NCBI GenBank assembly: GCA_965226045.1
Contig: CBDDBU010000023.1
Span: forward strand, 62,001-126,000
Reading direction: 5' to 3'
Length of the DNA: 64,000 nt
DNA from: CBDDBU01 sp965226045
GTDB lineage: Bacteria; Pseudomonadota; Alphaproteobacteria; VGEJ01
Position numbers and translations under genes: made by a program. A model generated the notes under the pieces. That model was given only the letters and a program-made list of their open reading frames with translations, searched no databases and had not been told where the DNA came from. This document shows, one piece after another, positions 1 to 7,769 of this stretch; the first letter of the stretch is position 1, and the number at the start of each line of letters is the position of its first letter.

Positions 1-570
1 GACCGTCCTGCGCATCGGCGCGGGACGCGGCGATGTCGAAAAGGACCTCGAAGGCATCCTCATCCGGACGAACGCCGCCTACTTCACCCGCAAGGGATGC
101 GCGGTTGTCCAGGCCCTGGCGAGAAGGAAGACTGGGCGCATGAAACTCCTTGAGCGCGCACACAGGGCTACCCGCTTCGCCCGTAGAACGGCCGCGACGT
201 GCCCGCCTCCCTGGTGGCCCGGATCTCGCGGGCCCCGCATCCTCGACCACGCCATCGCCTTCCACGAGGCGCAGCCGCCGCTCCGGACCGGCAAGCGCGG
301 ACGAAAGAAACACCGCATCGGTCATAACCTCGCGCTCCGCCTCCGCAAGCACAAGGAGGGATGCCTGCGATTCCCACCGACCCGCGCACGCCGTTTACGA
401 ACAATGAGGCCGAACGTGACCTCCGAATGGCCAAGCTGCGCCAGTCCGGTGCTTCCGCTCCGAGAGGGGTGCCTACAACTTCGGAACGCGTGCCGCATCG
501 CCACCGCCCGAAACAGGCTGGAACGGCTGGTGCATCCCGATCCGATGCAACTAATACTGCGCCTCTGAGA
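1..570 (+). pseudogene. IS66-family transposase, C-terminal half, multiply frameshifted and cut by the window edge
   Basis: Conserved pieces of an IS66 DDE transposase appear in order but in changing frames. RIGAGRGDVEKDLEGI is read near 10-60, GKRGRKKHRIGHNLALRLRK near 285-350, the signature PFTNNEAERDLRMAKLRQ near 388-440, and FRSERGAYNFGT near 455-490. The piece between the first two segments is scrambled by indels. The last segment loses the usual RTVIATARKQGWN tail. The 5' part lies outside the window. No intact frame exists, so this is a dead remnant. Family recognition rests on the TNNEAERDLRM signature and is firm; the right boundary is approximate. Confidence 0.85.
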
Positions 571-1046
571 ACACCGGCACCGCTGGGACATACAAACGCT
601 CGGGCCAATCAGCCAGTTACGGCCGGGGACCACGAATGGAACGGCCCGACCCTGGTCGTCGAATGGCGAAGTGGCTTGGATCACGAACCAGGTAGGCGAA
701 CACCGTGCCCCCCTTGGCGCGCCGCGATCCTTTGCAACCGCGTGCTCAGGCCGGTGGCGAAGAAGATGTTATCGCCGAGCGCCGCAAACCGCGCGCGGGC
801 TAGGGGCTCAGGCTCAAGCTAGTTGGCGAGGCGCCGCGGTCGCCTGGCCACGGGTATATGACGTGCCGGTGCGCCGGACCTGTTCGAGATGATTTGCGGA
901 GGCTAAATCTATAGTCCGCCATCGCCAACGGCTCCAAGCCGATCTAGTCTGACGATGCATATAAGGCTGGTGTTTTGCCCTCTGTCACAAATGGGACTGG
1001 ACCAGCGACGTCTCGCAACGACCATAGATTTCAACGGGAGAAGTTC
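571..1046. other. 476 bp with no recognisable gene
   Basis: After the IS66 remnant no frame gives a protein I recognise, and short open frames here lack a convincing ribosome binding site. It is probably more eroded mobile-element or intergenic DNA plus the upstream region of the SnoaL-like gene. I see no IS66 terminal repeat. Confidence 0.5.
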
Positions 1047-1541
1047 ATGTCTTCTGACATCGAAACGCGGCTAAAACGCCTAGAAGATATCGAGGAAATC
1101 AAACAGTTGATCGCGCGCTACGCCAAGGCGTGCGATCACAATGGAGATCCGGCCATGATGGCGCCCTGCTTTACCGAGGACGCAGGGTGGAACTGCGAGG
1201 GAATCGGTGGCTGGAAAGGGCGCGATGCGGTTGTCCAGGCACTGCGCGAAACCAGCACCATAAAACTACCCTGGGCGCTTCACTACATGACCCAGCCCAC
1301 TATTGTCGTGGCCGAGGACGGCAAGACAGCGGCGGGCGAATATTACCTTTGGGAATTGGCCAAGGCCACGAAGGAAGGCGGCGGCGCGACCGAGGACACG
1401 TGGATCGGTGGCTGGTACGAATCCCAGTTCCGCAAGGAAAACGACGCCTGGCTGTTTAGCCATGTCGAACTGATCCTGAAACTCCTGAGCGCGACGGCTA
1501 AATCGGATTGGGAAACGCCTATTCCGCCGTGGCAGGGATAG
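1047..1541 (+). CDS. SnoaL-like / NTF2-fold protein
   Basis: A 164-residue protein with the look of a SnoaL-like (NTF2 superfamily) domain. An N-terminal helix (LEDIEEIKQLIARYAKACD) is followed by a segment with D and H residues lining the expected cavity, a GWKGRDAVVQAL helix, and beta strands ending in WLFSHVELILKLLS. Members act as isomerases, cyclases or dehydratases on small molecules, or have no known activity, so the substrate cannot be given. I chose the ATG at 1047 because AACGGGAGAAG lies just upstream and the family usually begins close to the LEDIEEI helix; an in-frame start at 975 would add 24 atypical residues. It is followed by an SDR gene after 120 bp, which suggests a small catabolic pair. 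Confidence 0.75.
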   Translation: MSSDIETRLKRLEDIEEIKQLIARYAKACDHNGDPAMMAPCFTEDAGWNCEGIGGWKGRDAVVQALRETSTIKLPWALHYMTQPTIVVAEDGKTAAGEYYLWELAKATKEGGGATEDTWIGGWYESQFRKENDAWLFSHVELILKLLSATAKSDWETPIPPWQG

Positions 1542-1660
1542 GAGCTGACGCCAGTTAGTTTCACGACCGCGCGCACAAGGTCTAATCTGGCAAGAAGCGC
1601 GGTAGTCAGCGATCCTCCCGAACCTGTCCGGATTCAATTGACAGCAGCAAGAGGCATGGA

Positions 1661-2434
1661 ATGGAACTCCGCGACCAAGTTGCATTAATTACGGGCGGCT
1701 CGCAGGGCATCGGCGAGGCTATCGCCCACAAGTTCGCGGGCGCCGGCGCCCGATGCGCTATCGTCGCGAGTTCGGACTTAAAGAAGGCCGAGAAGATCGC
1801 GAGATCCGTGAGGCACGGCGCGAAGGCTTATGTCGCCAACGTCGCCAAACCGACCGAGGTCAACAGGCTGGTGGCGCAGGTGATCGAGAATTTGGGTCGC
1901 ATCGACATCGTCGTCAACAGCGCCGGTGTGTTCTATCCGACCCCGGCGGGCGAGACCAAGACGGCCGAAATGAACCGCATGATTGACGTCAACCTGAAAG
2001 GTACATGGAACGTCGTGAACGCGGTGGCGCCCCACATGAAGGCGCGCGGGTACGGCAACATCATCAATCTCGCCTCGGCCGCCGGCGAGCGTGGCTTCCC
2101 AGATTATTCGCTCTACTGCGCGACCAAAGCTGGCATCATCATGTTGACCAGATCGCTGGCGACGGAACTGTCGCGCAGCGGAATCCACGTCAACGCGATC
2201 GCGCCCGGCAATACGACAACGCCGATGAACGAGGATATTCGCACCAATCCAGAGTCGAAGCCGATGCTCGACTTCATCACCATAATAACCCCGTCGGGCC
2301 GCACCTATTCGACGGCCGAGGAGATGGCCAATATCGCTCTGTTTCTCGCCTCCCCGGTCACGGGCAAGCCAATCTACGGGGCTGTGATCACCGCCGACGA
2401 AGGACTGTCCGCGGGCCTGTTCGTGGCGAGCTAG
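1661..2434 (+). CDS. SDR-family NAD(P)-dependent oxidoreductase
   Basis: This is a 257-residue classical short-chain dehydrogenase. The nucleotide-binding TGGSQGIG is at residues 11-18, NSAG at 86-89 (usual NNAG), and the catalytic set is S139, Y152 and K156 in the YCATK motif. Length matches the classical family. Members oxidise or reduce a hydroxyl or keto group with NAD(P)H in the cytosol; the substrate is unknown. The C-terminus is unusual: GAVITADEGLSAGLF replaces the common VTGQ...VDGG. The stop codon TAG at 2432-2434 is part of the CTAG where the IS1182 element begins. The DNA beyond the element restores the same CTAG, so the protein end is unaffected by the insertion. Confidence 0.85.
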   Translation: MELRDQVALITGGSQGIGEAIAHKFAGAGARCAIVASSDLKKAEKIARSVRHGAKAYVANVAKPTEVNRLVAQVIENLGRIDIVVNSAGVFYPTPAGETKTAEMNRMIDVNLKGTWNVVNAVAPHMKARGYGNIINLASAAGERGFPDYSLYCATKAGIIMLTRSLATELSRSGIHVNAIAPGNTTTPMNEDIRTNPESKPMLDFITIITPSGRTYSTAEEMANIALFLASPVTGKPIYGAVITADEGLSAGLFVAS

Positions 2435-2514
2435 CAGCCTGTCGGACTTGAGCCGGGAGTCGAAATAGGATTCGATGGTATCAGTTGATTTGCCCGCGCG
2501 TGATGGAGGCCGTC

Positions 2515-3873
2515 ATGAGCAATTTCCGACCGGTCGACCGGGAGACGGGGTTTCTGCTGCCGCCGTCGGTGGAGGAATGGCTTCCCGAGCGGCATCTGGC
2601 GCGCTTCGTGGTCGAGGTGATCGAGCAGTTGGACCTCTCGGCGTTCGTGAAGGCCTATCGCGGCTCGGGCTCGGCGTCCTATCACCCGAGCATGCTGCTG
2701 GGGCTTCTGGTCTACGGCTACGCCACGGGGGTGTTTTCGAGCCGCAAGTTGGAGCGCGCGACCTATGATTCTGTCGCTTTCCGCTTCATCGCGGCCAACG
2801 ATCATCCCGACCACGATACCATCGCCGCGTTCCGGCGGCGTTTTCTCGACCGGATCGAAGGGCTGTTCGTCGAGGTGCTGCTGCTGGCCCGGGAAGCCGG
2901 GGTGCTGAAGCTCGGCACGGTGGCGCTGGACGGCACCAAGGTGCACGCCAACGCGAGCCGGCACAGCGCGCTGTCGTGGAAACACGCCTGCGAGCTCGAA
3001 GCCCGGTTGAAGGCCGAGGTGGCGGAGTTGATGGCGTTGGCGGAGGCGGCCGATGGGGCGGATGTGCCCGACGGGATGTCGGTGCCCGAGGAACTGGCCC
3101 GGCGCGAGGATCGTCTGGCCCGCATCGCCGAGGCTAAGGCGGTGATCGAGGCGCGGGCGCGCGAACGCCTTGAGCGGGAACGGGCCGAGTACGAGGCGAA
3201 GCTCGAGGCGCGCGCGGAGAAGGCCGAGAAGACGGGCCGCAAGCCGGGCGGCCGTCCACCCGAGCCGCCGGTGGCCGGGCCCGGGCCGAAGGACCAGGTC
3301 AATCTGACCGACGCGGACTCGCGCATCATGCCGGTGGCCGGCGGCGGCTTCGAACAGGCCTACAACGCCCAAGCCCTGGTGGCGGCCGACAGCCTGCTGG
3401 TGGTCACCAACGACGTGGTCCAGGCCCCCAACGACAAGCGGCAAATCGAGCCGGCGCTGGAAGCGCTCGCCCGCCTTCCCGAGGCGCTGGGCGCGCCCGA
3501 GACCCTGCTGGCGGACAGCGGCTACTTCAGCGAGGCCAACGTGAACGCCTGCGCCGAGGCCGAGATCGCGCCGTTGATCACGCCCGGCCGGGAACGCCAT
3601 CATCTCTCCTGGAAGGACCGCTTCGCCGGCGCGCCGCCGCCCCCGGAGAACCCGACGCCGCTGGAAGCGATGACACATCGACTGGCGACGCCCGAGGGCC
3701 GGCAACTCTACGCCCTGCGCAAGCAAACGCCGGAACCGGTGTTCGGCATCATCAAATCGGCCATGGGCTTCCGCCAGTTCTCGCTACGCGGCCTGGACAA
3801 GGTCACGGGCGAATGGAACCTGGTGACCCTGGCCTGGAACATAAAGAGAATGTTCACCTTGCAATACGCTTGA
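2515..3873 (+). CDS. IS1182-family transposase, copy A
   Basis: A 452-residue DDE transposase from the ATG at 2515. The N-terminal half has the family blocks FRPVDRETGFLLPPSVEEWL, YHPSMLLGLLVYGYATGVFS and DHPDHDTIAAFRRRFL. Then come LGTVALDGTKVHANAS with the first catalytic Asp, a charged coiled-coil-like insert rich in E, A and R (about residues 160-255), and LLADSGYFSEANV with the second Asp. The end contains the FGIIKSAMGFRQFSLRG block expected for the Glu region. An earlier in-frame start at 2485 would add ten residues, but the family begins at MSNFRP-like sequence. No frameshift is visible, so the gene looks intact. Confidence 0.92.
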   Translation: MSNFRPVDRETGFLLPPSVEEWLPERHLARFVVEVIEQLDLSAFVKAYRGSGSASYHPSMLLGLLVYGYATGVFSSRKLERATYDSVAFRFIAANDHPDHDTIAAFRRRFLDRIEGLFVEVLLLAREAGVLKLGTVALDGTKVHANASRHSALSWKHACELEARLKAEVAELMALAEAADGADVPDGMSVPEELARREDRLARIAEAKAVIEARARERLERERAEYEAKLEARAEKAEKTGRKPGGRPPEPPVAGPGPKDQVNLTDADSRIMPVAGGGFEQAYNAQALVAADSLLVVTNDVVQAPNDKRQIEPALEALARLPEALGAPETLLADSGYFSEANVNACAEAEIAPLITPGRERHHLSWKDRFAGAPPPPENPTPLEAMTHRLATPEGRQLYALRKQTPEPVFGIIKSAMGFRQFSLRGLDKVTGEWNLVTLAWNIKRMFTLQYA

Positions 3874-4041
3874 GCAGGCGGCCGGACTCCGTACCTCGCG
3901 AAAAGGAATAAGAGTATGCTCGCCTTGCGGCACGCGCGAGCAAGCGAACGTACTTCGTGCCCTCACGAGAGGGCATAAGAGTATACTCACCCTGCGGTAC
4001 GCGCGGCCAAGCGACCGCACTCCGTGTCCTCACGAAAGGCG
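3841..4041 (+). repeat. Three imperfect 67-bp tandem repeats at the 3' end of IS1182 copy A
   Basis: Three units begin with ATAAAGAGAATGTTCACC at 3841, ATAAGAGTATGCTCGCC at 3908 and ATAAGAGTATACTCACC at 3975, an exact 67-bp period. Each continues with a CTTGC or CCTGC core, a ACGC...AGCAAGCG-like stretch and a CTCACGAAAG-like end. The first unit encodes the last residues of the transposase and its stop; the other two lie downstream and are non-coding. They look like tandem duplication of the gene's tail followed by divergence. Confidence 0.85.
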
Positions 4042-4129
4042 CTCGATCCCATGACCTCTCCACATCGCGATCCGTCCACACCCATTCTCGCGGACCTCAG
4101 TCCGACAGGCTGCTAGCCGAGGCTTTCCC

Positions 4130-4981
4130 ATGCCCAGTCCAAATCCCCCGGCGATCGTAGCCACGTCCTGGCTCGGCGAGCGACTAGGAAGTGCGGGGCT
4201 GCGCGTACTCGACGGCTCGTGGTACCTCCCGCCGCAAAACCGCGACGCCAAGGCCGAGTATCGTGCCGCTCACATTCCGGGTGCGCGATTCTTCGATATT
4301 GACGCCACCTCCGATCAGGATAGCCCCCTGCCCCACATGTTGCCGACGCCGGAGGCGTTCGGCGCGGCGGTGGGCGCGCTGGGCATCGGCAATGGCGACC
4401 ACGTTGTCGCCTATGACGGCGCGGGTTTGTTTAGCGCCGCACGGGTGTGGTGGATGTTTCGCGCCTTCGGCCACGATAACGTGTCGGTTCTCGATGGCGG
4501 ACTGCCCAAGTGGCAGGCCGAAAAGCGCCCCATCGAAGGTGGCGAGGCGGCCACGGACGAACAGCGGTTCGATGCGCCTCCGGTTCGCGTCGAGCTGGTG
4601 CGTACCGTGGACCAGGTGTGCGCTACCCTCGGCGGCGACGGCGAACAAATCGTCGATGCCCGCAGCCACGGTCGGTTCACGGGCAGCGAGCCCGAGATAC
4701 GCCCGGGAATCCGAAGTGGGCACATCCCGGGCAGCCGAAGCCTGCCCTATACCGAACTGATCGGCGCCGACGGGACCTTCCTGCCACTCGACCAGCTTCG
4801 CGAGGCGTTCGCCCGGGCGGGCGTGGACCTCGATCGGCCAGTGGCGACCAGCTGCGGCTCGGGCATCACCGCGTCGATATTGGCGCTGGGCCTGCACCTG
4901 CTCGGGCACGAGGGCGCGGCGGTCTATGACGGTAGCTGGACCGAATGGGGCGGGCGCACGGACCTGCCGCTCGAACTCTAA
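4130..4981 (+). CDS. sseA: 3-mercaptopyruvate / thiosulfate sulfurtransferase
   Basis: A 283-residue protein with two rhodanese domains. The inactive N-terminal domain runs to about residue 145 (HIPGARFFDID, VVAYDGAG, RVWWMFRAFGHDNVSVLDGG). The catalytic domain has IVDARSHGRF, GHIPGSRSLPY and the active-site loop with Cys242 in SCGSGITAS. The CGSG(I/V)T loop is characteristic of mercaptopyruvate sulfurtransferases, which move sulfane sulfur from 3-mercaptopyruvate to thiols or cyanide in the cytosol. Length fits the family. The start at 4130 follows the right end of IS1182 by only 17 bp, so its native promoter was probably separated by the insertion. A GNAT gene follows after 4 bp. Confidence 0.9.
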   Translation: MPSPNPPAIVATSWLGERLGSAGLRVLDGSWYLPPQNRDAKAEYRAAHIPGARFFDIDATSDQDSPLPHMLPTPEAFGAAVGALGIGNGDHVVAYDGAGLFSAARVWWMFRAFGHDNVSVLDGGLPKWQAEKRPIEGGEAATDEQRFDAPPVRVELVRTVDQVCATLGGDGEQIVDARSHGRFTGSEPEIRPGIRSGHIPGSRSLPYTELIGADGTFLPLDQLREAFARAGVDLDRPVATSCGSGITASILALGLHLLGHEGAAVYDGSWTEWGGRTDLPLEL

Positions 4982-4985
4982 CGCC

Positions 4986-5546
4986 ATGGCCAGCGGCGCG
5001 CCCCATTCGCCAGCGTTGATCGAGGCGGTGATCACCTTTCTCGAGATGCGTGAGCCACCCGCCCTGCCCGAACTTCGCGCGCCGCTCGGCAAACTAGCGC
5101 TGATGCGGGTCGAGCACCCTTCCCTCGCCTTCTACAAGTTCCTCTATGACGAGGTCGGCCAGGGCTACCATTGGACCGAGCGCAAGGTCCTGAGCGCTCG
5201 CGACCTCAAGGTCATCATCGAAGACGACCAGGTCGAGATTAACGTTCTGTATGTAGGCGGCGTGCCGGCCGGCTTTTCCGAGCTCGACCGGCGCCAGCCG
5301 CCGGAGATCGAGCTGTGCTATTTCGGTATCATGCCGCAATTCATCGGCCACCGGCTGGGCGGCTATTTTCTCAACTGGACCATCCGCCACGCCTGGGCGT
5401 GCCATCCCTCGCGCCTGTGGGTCCACACCAATACACTCGATCATCCGCGCGCCCTGCCGCTCTATCAGCGCCTGGGCTTCGCCCCCTATGCGCGGCGCAC
5501 CGTCTACCTGGACCCCGACCCCAACCCACCGCGCGACCCGGATTAG
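4986..5546 (+). CDS. GNAT-family N-acetyltransferase
   Basis: This 186-residue protein carries an acetyl-CoA N-acyltransferase fold. VEINVLYVGGVPAGFSELDRR forms the central strands, IELCYFGIMPQFIGHRLGGYFL carries the pyrophosphate-binding loop (Q/R-x-x-G-x-G/A type, here IGHRLGG), and LWVHTNTLDHPRALPLYQRLGF is the typical C-terminal block. It acetylates an unknown amine. The ATG at 4986 sits 4 bp after the sseA stop, so the two are likely one transcript. An earlier in-frame start at 4926 lies within sseA and is less likely. Confidence 0.85.
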   Translation: MASGAPHSPALIEAVITFLEMREPPALPELRAPLGKLALMRVEHPSLAFYKFLYDEVGQGYHWTERKVLSARDLKVIIEDDQVEINVLYVGGVPAGFSELDRRQPPEIELCYFGIMPQFIGHRLGGYFLNWTIRHAWACHPSRLWVHTNTLDHPRALPLYQRLGFAPYARRTVYLDPDPNPPRDPD

Positions 5547-5567
5547 GCTGCCCGCCCGGCGCGGCGT

Positions 5568-6132
5568 TCAGTGCTCCAATATCTGGCTTAGGAACAGCTG
5601 GGTGCGCTCGTTGCGGGGGTTCGAGAAGAATGTTTCGGGCGCCGCGGCCTCGATGATTTTGCCTTCATCCATGAAGATCATGCGGTCGGCGACGGTGCGG
5701 GCGAAGCCCATCTCGTGGGTGACGCATAGCATCGTCATGCCGTCGGCGGCGAGACTCACCATAACGTCGAGCACCTCCTTGATCATCTCGGGATCGAGCG
5801 CCGAGGTGGGCTCGTCGAACAGCATGATTTTCGGGTTCATGCACAGCGATCGGGCGATGGCGACGCGCTGCTGTTGGCCGCCGGAGAGTTGGCCAGGGTA
5901 CTTGTCGGCCTGCTCGGGAATGCGCACCCGTTCGAGATAGGTCATCGCGAGATCGCGCGCCTCGGCGCGCGGCATCTTGCGCACCCAGACCGGCCCCAGC
6001 ATCAAATTGTCGATGACGGTCAGATGGGGAAACAGGTTGAAGTGCTGGAACACTATCCCGACCTCGCGGCGGATCGCGTCGACGTTCTTGAGGTCATTCG
6101 TAAGCTCGATGCCATCGACGATGATGCGGCCG
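5568..6132 (-). pseudogene. Polar amino-acid ABC transporter ATPase, 5' end removed by IS256
   Basis: Reading leftward from 6132 the frame gives [13 protein letters not shown], then [20 protein letters not shown] with the Q-loop, [15 protein letters not shown] (ABC signature), [15 protein letters not shown] (Walker B) and [14 protein letters not shown] (H-loop), ending SQILEH. This matches GlnQ/AapP/HisP-type ATPases that power amino-acid import with a periplasmic binding protein and permease. The first roughly 60 residues, including Walker A, are missing, because the coding frame runs straight into the left end of the IS256 element at 6133. The missing 5' part is not on the other side of the element, so DNA has been lost. 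No permease or binding protein gene is nearby. Confidence 0.88.
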
Positions 6133-7600
6133 GGAGATGTCCCGGTCGATGTTGAAAAGTTGAGGTAGGTGTCGCTCTCCTGGAGCCGTTAGGCTCCGGG
6201 TGCTGCAAACCCAAGAGGGAGAACGACACCATGGGAAAGAATATCCGTAGTTCCAGTAGCCCGAAAGCCCTTGCCACCTCGTTTCCTATGCCGCCGCTGG
6301 CAGACGCGATGGACGCAGTCCGTCTCAGCGTGGATCGGTTCTGTCTCCTGGCCGGGGTCGAGGCCTTGGCCGAGATGATGGAGGAGGACGCCACGACCGT
6401 GTGCGGGGCCCGACATCGTCGCCATGGGAACCGTCGGGGTTATCGCTGGGGCCATACGCAGAGCGAGATCGGCTACCACGGCGGCCGCGTGAAAGTGCAG
6501 CGGCCACGGGTTCGCGACCATGCTGGCAAGGAGGTGGGTTTGGAGAGCTGGCAGGTGCTGCGCGACGGCAACCTGTTGCTCGAGTGGGCGCTCAACCTGA
6601 TGGTGCTGAACGTGTCGACCCGCAAGTACCACCGCGCGGTCCGTCTGCCCGAGGGCGACCTGGCGAAAGCGCGTGGCGACGGCACCTCGAAGTCGGCCGT
6701 TTCCCGGCGCTTTGTGGCGCTGTCGCGCAAGAAGATGAAGGCCTGGCTTGCCTCGGACCTCTCGGAGCTCGACCTGCTGGTCATCCAGATCGACGGTCTG
6801 CATGTCGGCGACCATGTCTTGGTGGCGGCGATCGGCGTCGATGGCAACGGCGACAAGCATGTCCTGGCCGTGGTCGAGGGGGCGACGGAGAACACTGTCG
6901 TCGTCCAGGCCTTGCTCGACAATCTCCTCGCCAGGGGGCTCGATCCGACGCTGCCCCGGCTGTTCATCGTCGATGGCGCGAAGGCGCTCAGCAAAGCGAT
7001 CCGCAACACCTTCGGTGTGGCCGCCGCCATCCAGCGCTGCCAGGTCCACAAGGGCCGTAACATCATCGAGCGCCTGCCCCTGCATTTGCATGCGAGCGTC
7101 AAGAAGGCGCTCCGTCAGGCCTGGGACCAGGACGACGCAGACAAGGCCGAACGGCTGCTGCGCAACCTGGCCCGGCGTCTGGAGCATGAGGAACCGGGCG
7201 TCTCGGGCAGCATCCTGGAGGGGCTGGACGAGATACTCACCGTCATCCGCCTCGGCCTGCCGCACGAACTCCGGCGCTCGCTCGCCTGCACCAACATCGT
7301 CGAGAACGCGCTCGGCACGGTGCGCCAGCTCGGCACGGTGCGCCAGGTCACCCGCAACGTCAAACGCTGGAGACACGCCGAGATGGCGCTCAGATGGACC
7401 GCCGCCGGCCTGCTGGAGGCCCAGAAAACCTTCCGTCGCCTCAAGGCCTATCGTCAGCTGCCCATCCTCCGAAATGCTCTCCAGGAACACTTGAGAAAGG
7501 CTCAGGCCGACAGTGCCATTGAAACCATCATGAAGGCAGCATAGCATCATCAACCAGCGACGCCTGCCCCACGAATTTCAACAGAGATAGGGACATCGCC
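6133..7600 (+). mobile_element. IS256-family insertion sequence, copy 1 (1468 bp)
   Basis: The ends are GGAGATGTCCC at 6133 and, read in reverse, GGCGATGTCCC at 7600, giving an imperfect terminal inverted repeat that continues to a GTTGAAA block. The body matches copy 2 at 34471-35920 apart from an extra 18 bp (see the transposase entry). The 8 bp on the left (TGCGGCCG) and right (TTTCGCGG) do not match, so there is no target duplication here, unlike copy 2. With the cut ABC gene on the left and no continuation on the right, this marks a rearrangement or adjacent deletion rather than a simple insertion. Confidence 0.9.
6231..7544 (+). CDS. IS256-family transposase, copy 1, with 6-residue duplication
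   Basis: A 437-residue DDE transposase with the IS256 layout: an N-terminal DNA-binding part, catalytic Asp in VIQIDGLHVGDH, Asp in LFIVDGAKALSKAI followed by RCQVHKGRNI, and Glu in CTNIVENALGTVRQ. Directly after that Glu motif the sequence LGTVRQ is repeated, caused by an 18-bp tandem duplication at about 7311-7346. Copy 2 has a single unit and 431 residues. The frame stays open, but six extra residues beside the catalytic Glu could weaken or abolish activity. The start ATG at 6231 follows GAGGGAGAACGACACC, a good ribosome binding site. Confidence 0.92.
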   Translation: MGKNIRSSSSPKALATSFPMPPLADAMDAVRLSVDRFCLLAGVEALAEMMEEDATTVCGARHRRHGNRRGYRWGHTQSEIGYHGGRVKVQRPRVRDHAGKEVGLESWQVLRDGNLLLEWALNLMVLNVSTRKYHRAVRLPEGDLAKARGDGTSKSAVSRRFVALSRKKMKAWLASDLSELDLLVIQIDGLHVGDHVLVAAIGVDGNGDKHVLAVVEGATENTVVVQALLDNLLARGLDPTLPRLFIVDGAKALSKAIRNTFGVAAAIQRCQVHKGRNIIERLPLHLHASVKKALRQAWDQDDADKAERLLRNLARRLEHEEPGVSGSILEGLDEILTVIRLGLPHELRRSLACTNIVENALGTVRQLGTVRQVTRNVKRWRHAEMALRWTAAGLLEAQKTFRRLKAYRQLPILRNALQEHLRKAQADSAIETIMKAA

Positions 7601-7769
7601 TTTCGCGGTTGCCTAACGCGGCGGTGGCACTATGTACCTATGGTAACAGACGCTGATATTGACTAAGCTTAAAGGCTGACCGGGCCGGCCCGCCGACGCC
7701 GGAGATCGATACTAGCCAGCGGTGCTGAAGTGCGGCGCCGCTTCACCTGGACCGGAACGAGAGACTGGA

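Larger units (their letters stand above)
2435..4112 (+). mobile_element. IS1182-family insertion sequence, copy A (1678 bp)
   Basis: The element is bounded by inverted ends that share CAGCCTGTCGGACT (left end at 2435, right end at 4112 read in reverse). CTAG flanks both sides (2431-2434 and 4113-4116). Because CTAG is its own complement, it is either a 4-bp target duplication or part of the ends. The element carries one transposase gene and a 3' block of 67-bp tandem repeats. A copy of identical length lies inverted at 55869-57546, and the two encode the same transposase. The insertion falls on the stop codon of the SDR gene and separates it from the sulfurtransferase gene. Confidence 0.9.

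Noticed and set aside
2431..3726. Long minus-strand open frame (431 codons) across IS1182 copy A
   Set aside because: It is the antisense shadow of the transposase, Arg/His/Gly-rich, with no domain; the plus strand carries clear DDE motifs. The same holds at 56255-57550 in copy B.
2431..4116. CTAG as a proven 4-bp target duplication
   Set aside because: CTAG is palindromic, so it cannot be told from shared terminal bases of the element by sequence alone; reported as flanking only.
6189..7553. Minus-strand open frame of 454 codons across IS256 copy 1
   Set aside because: It is antisense to the transposase and recurs in copy 2 at 34527-35873; no domain is recognisable and the composition is that of a high-GC shadow.
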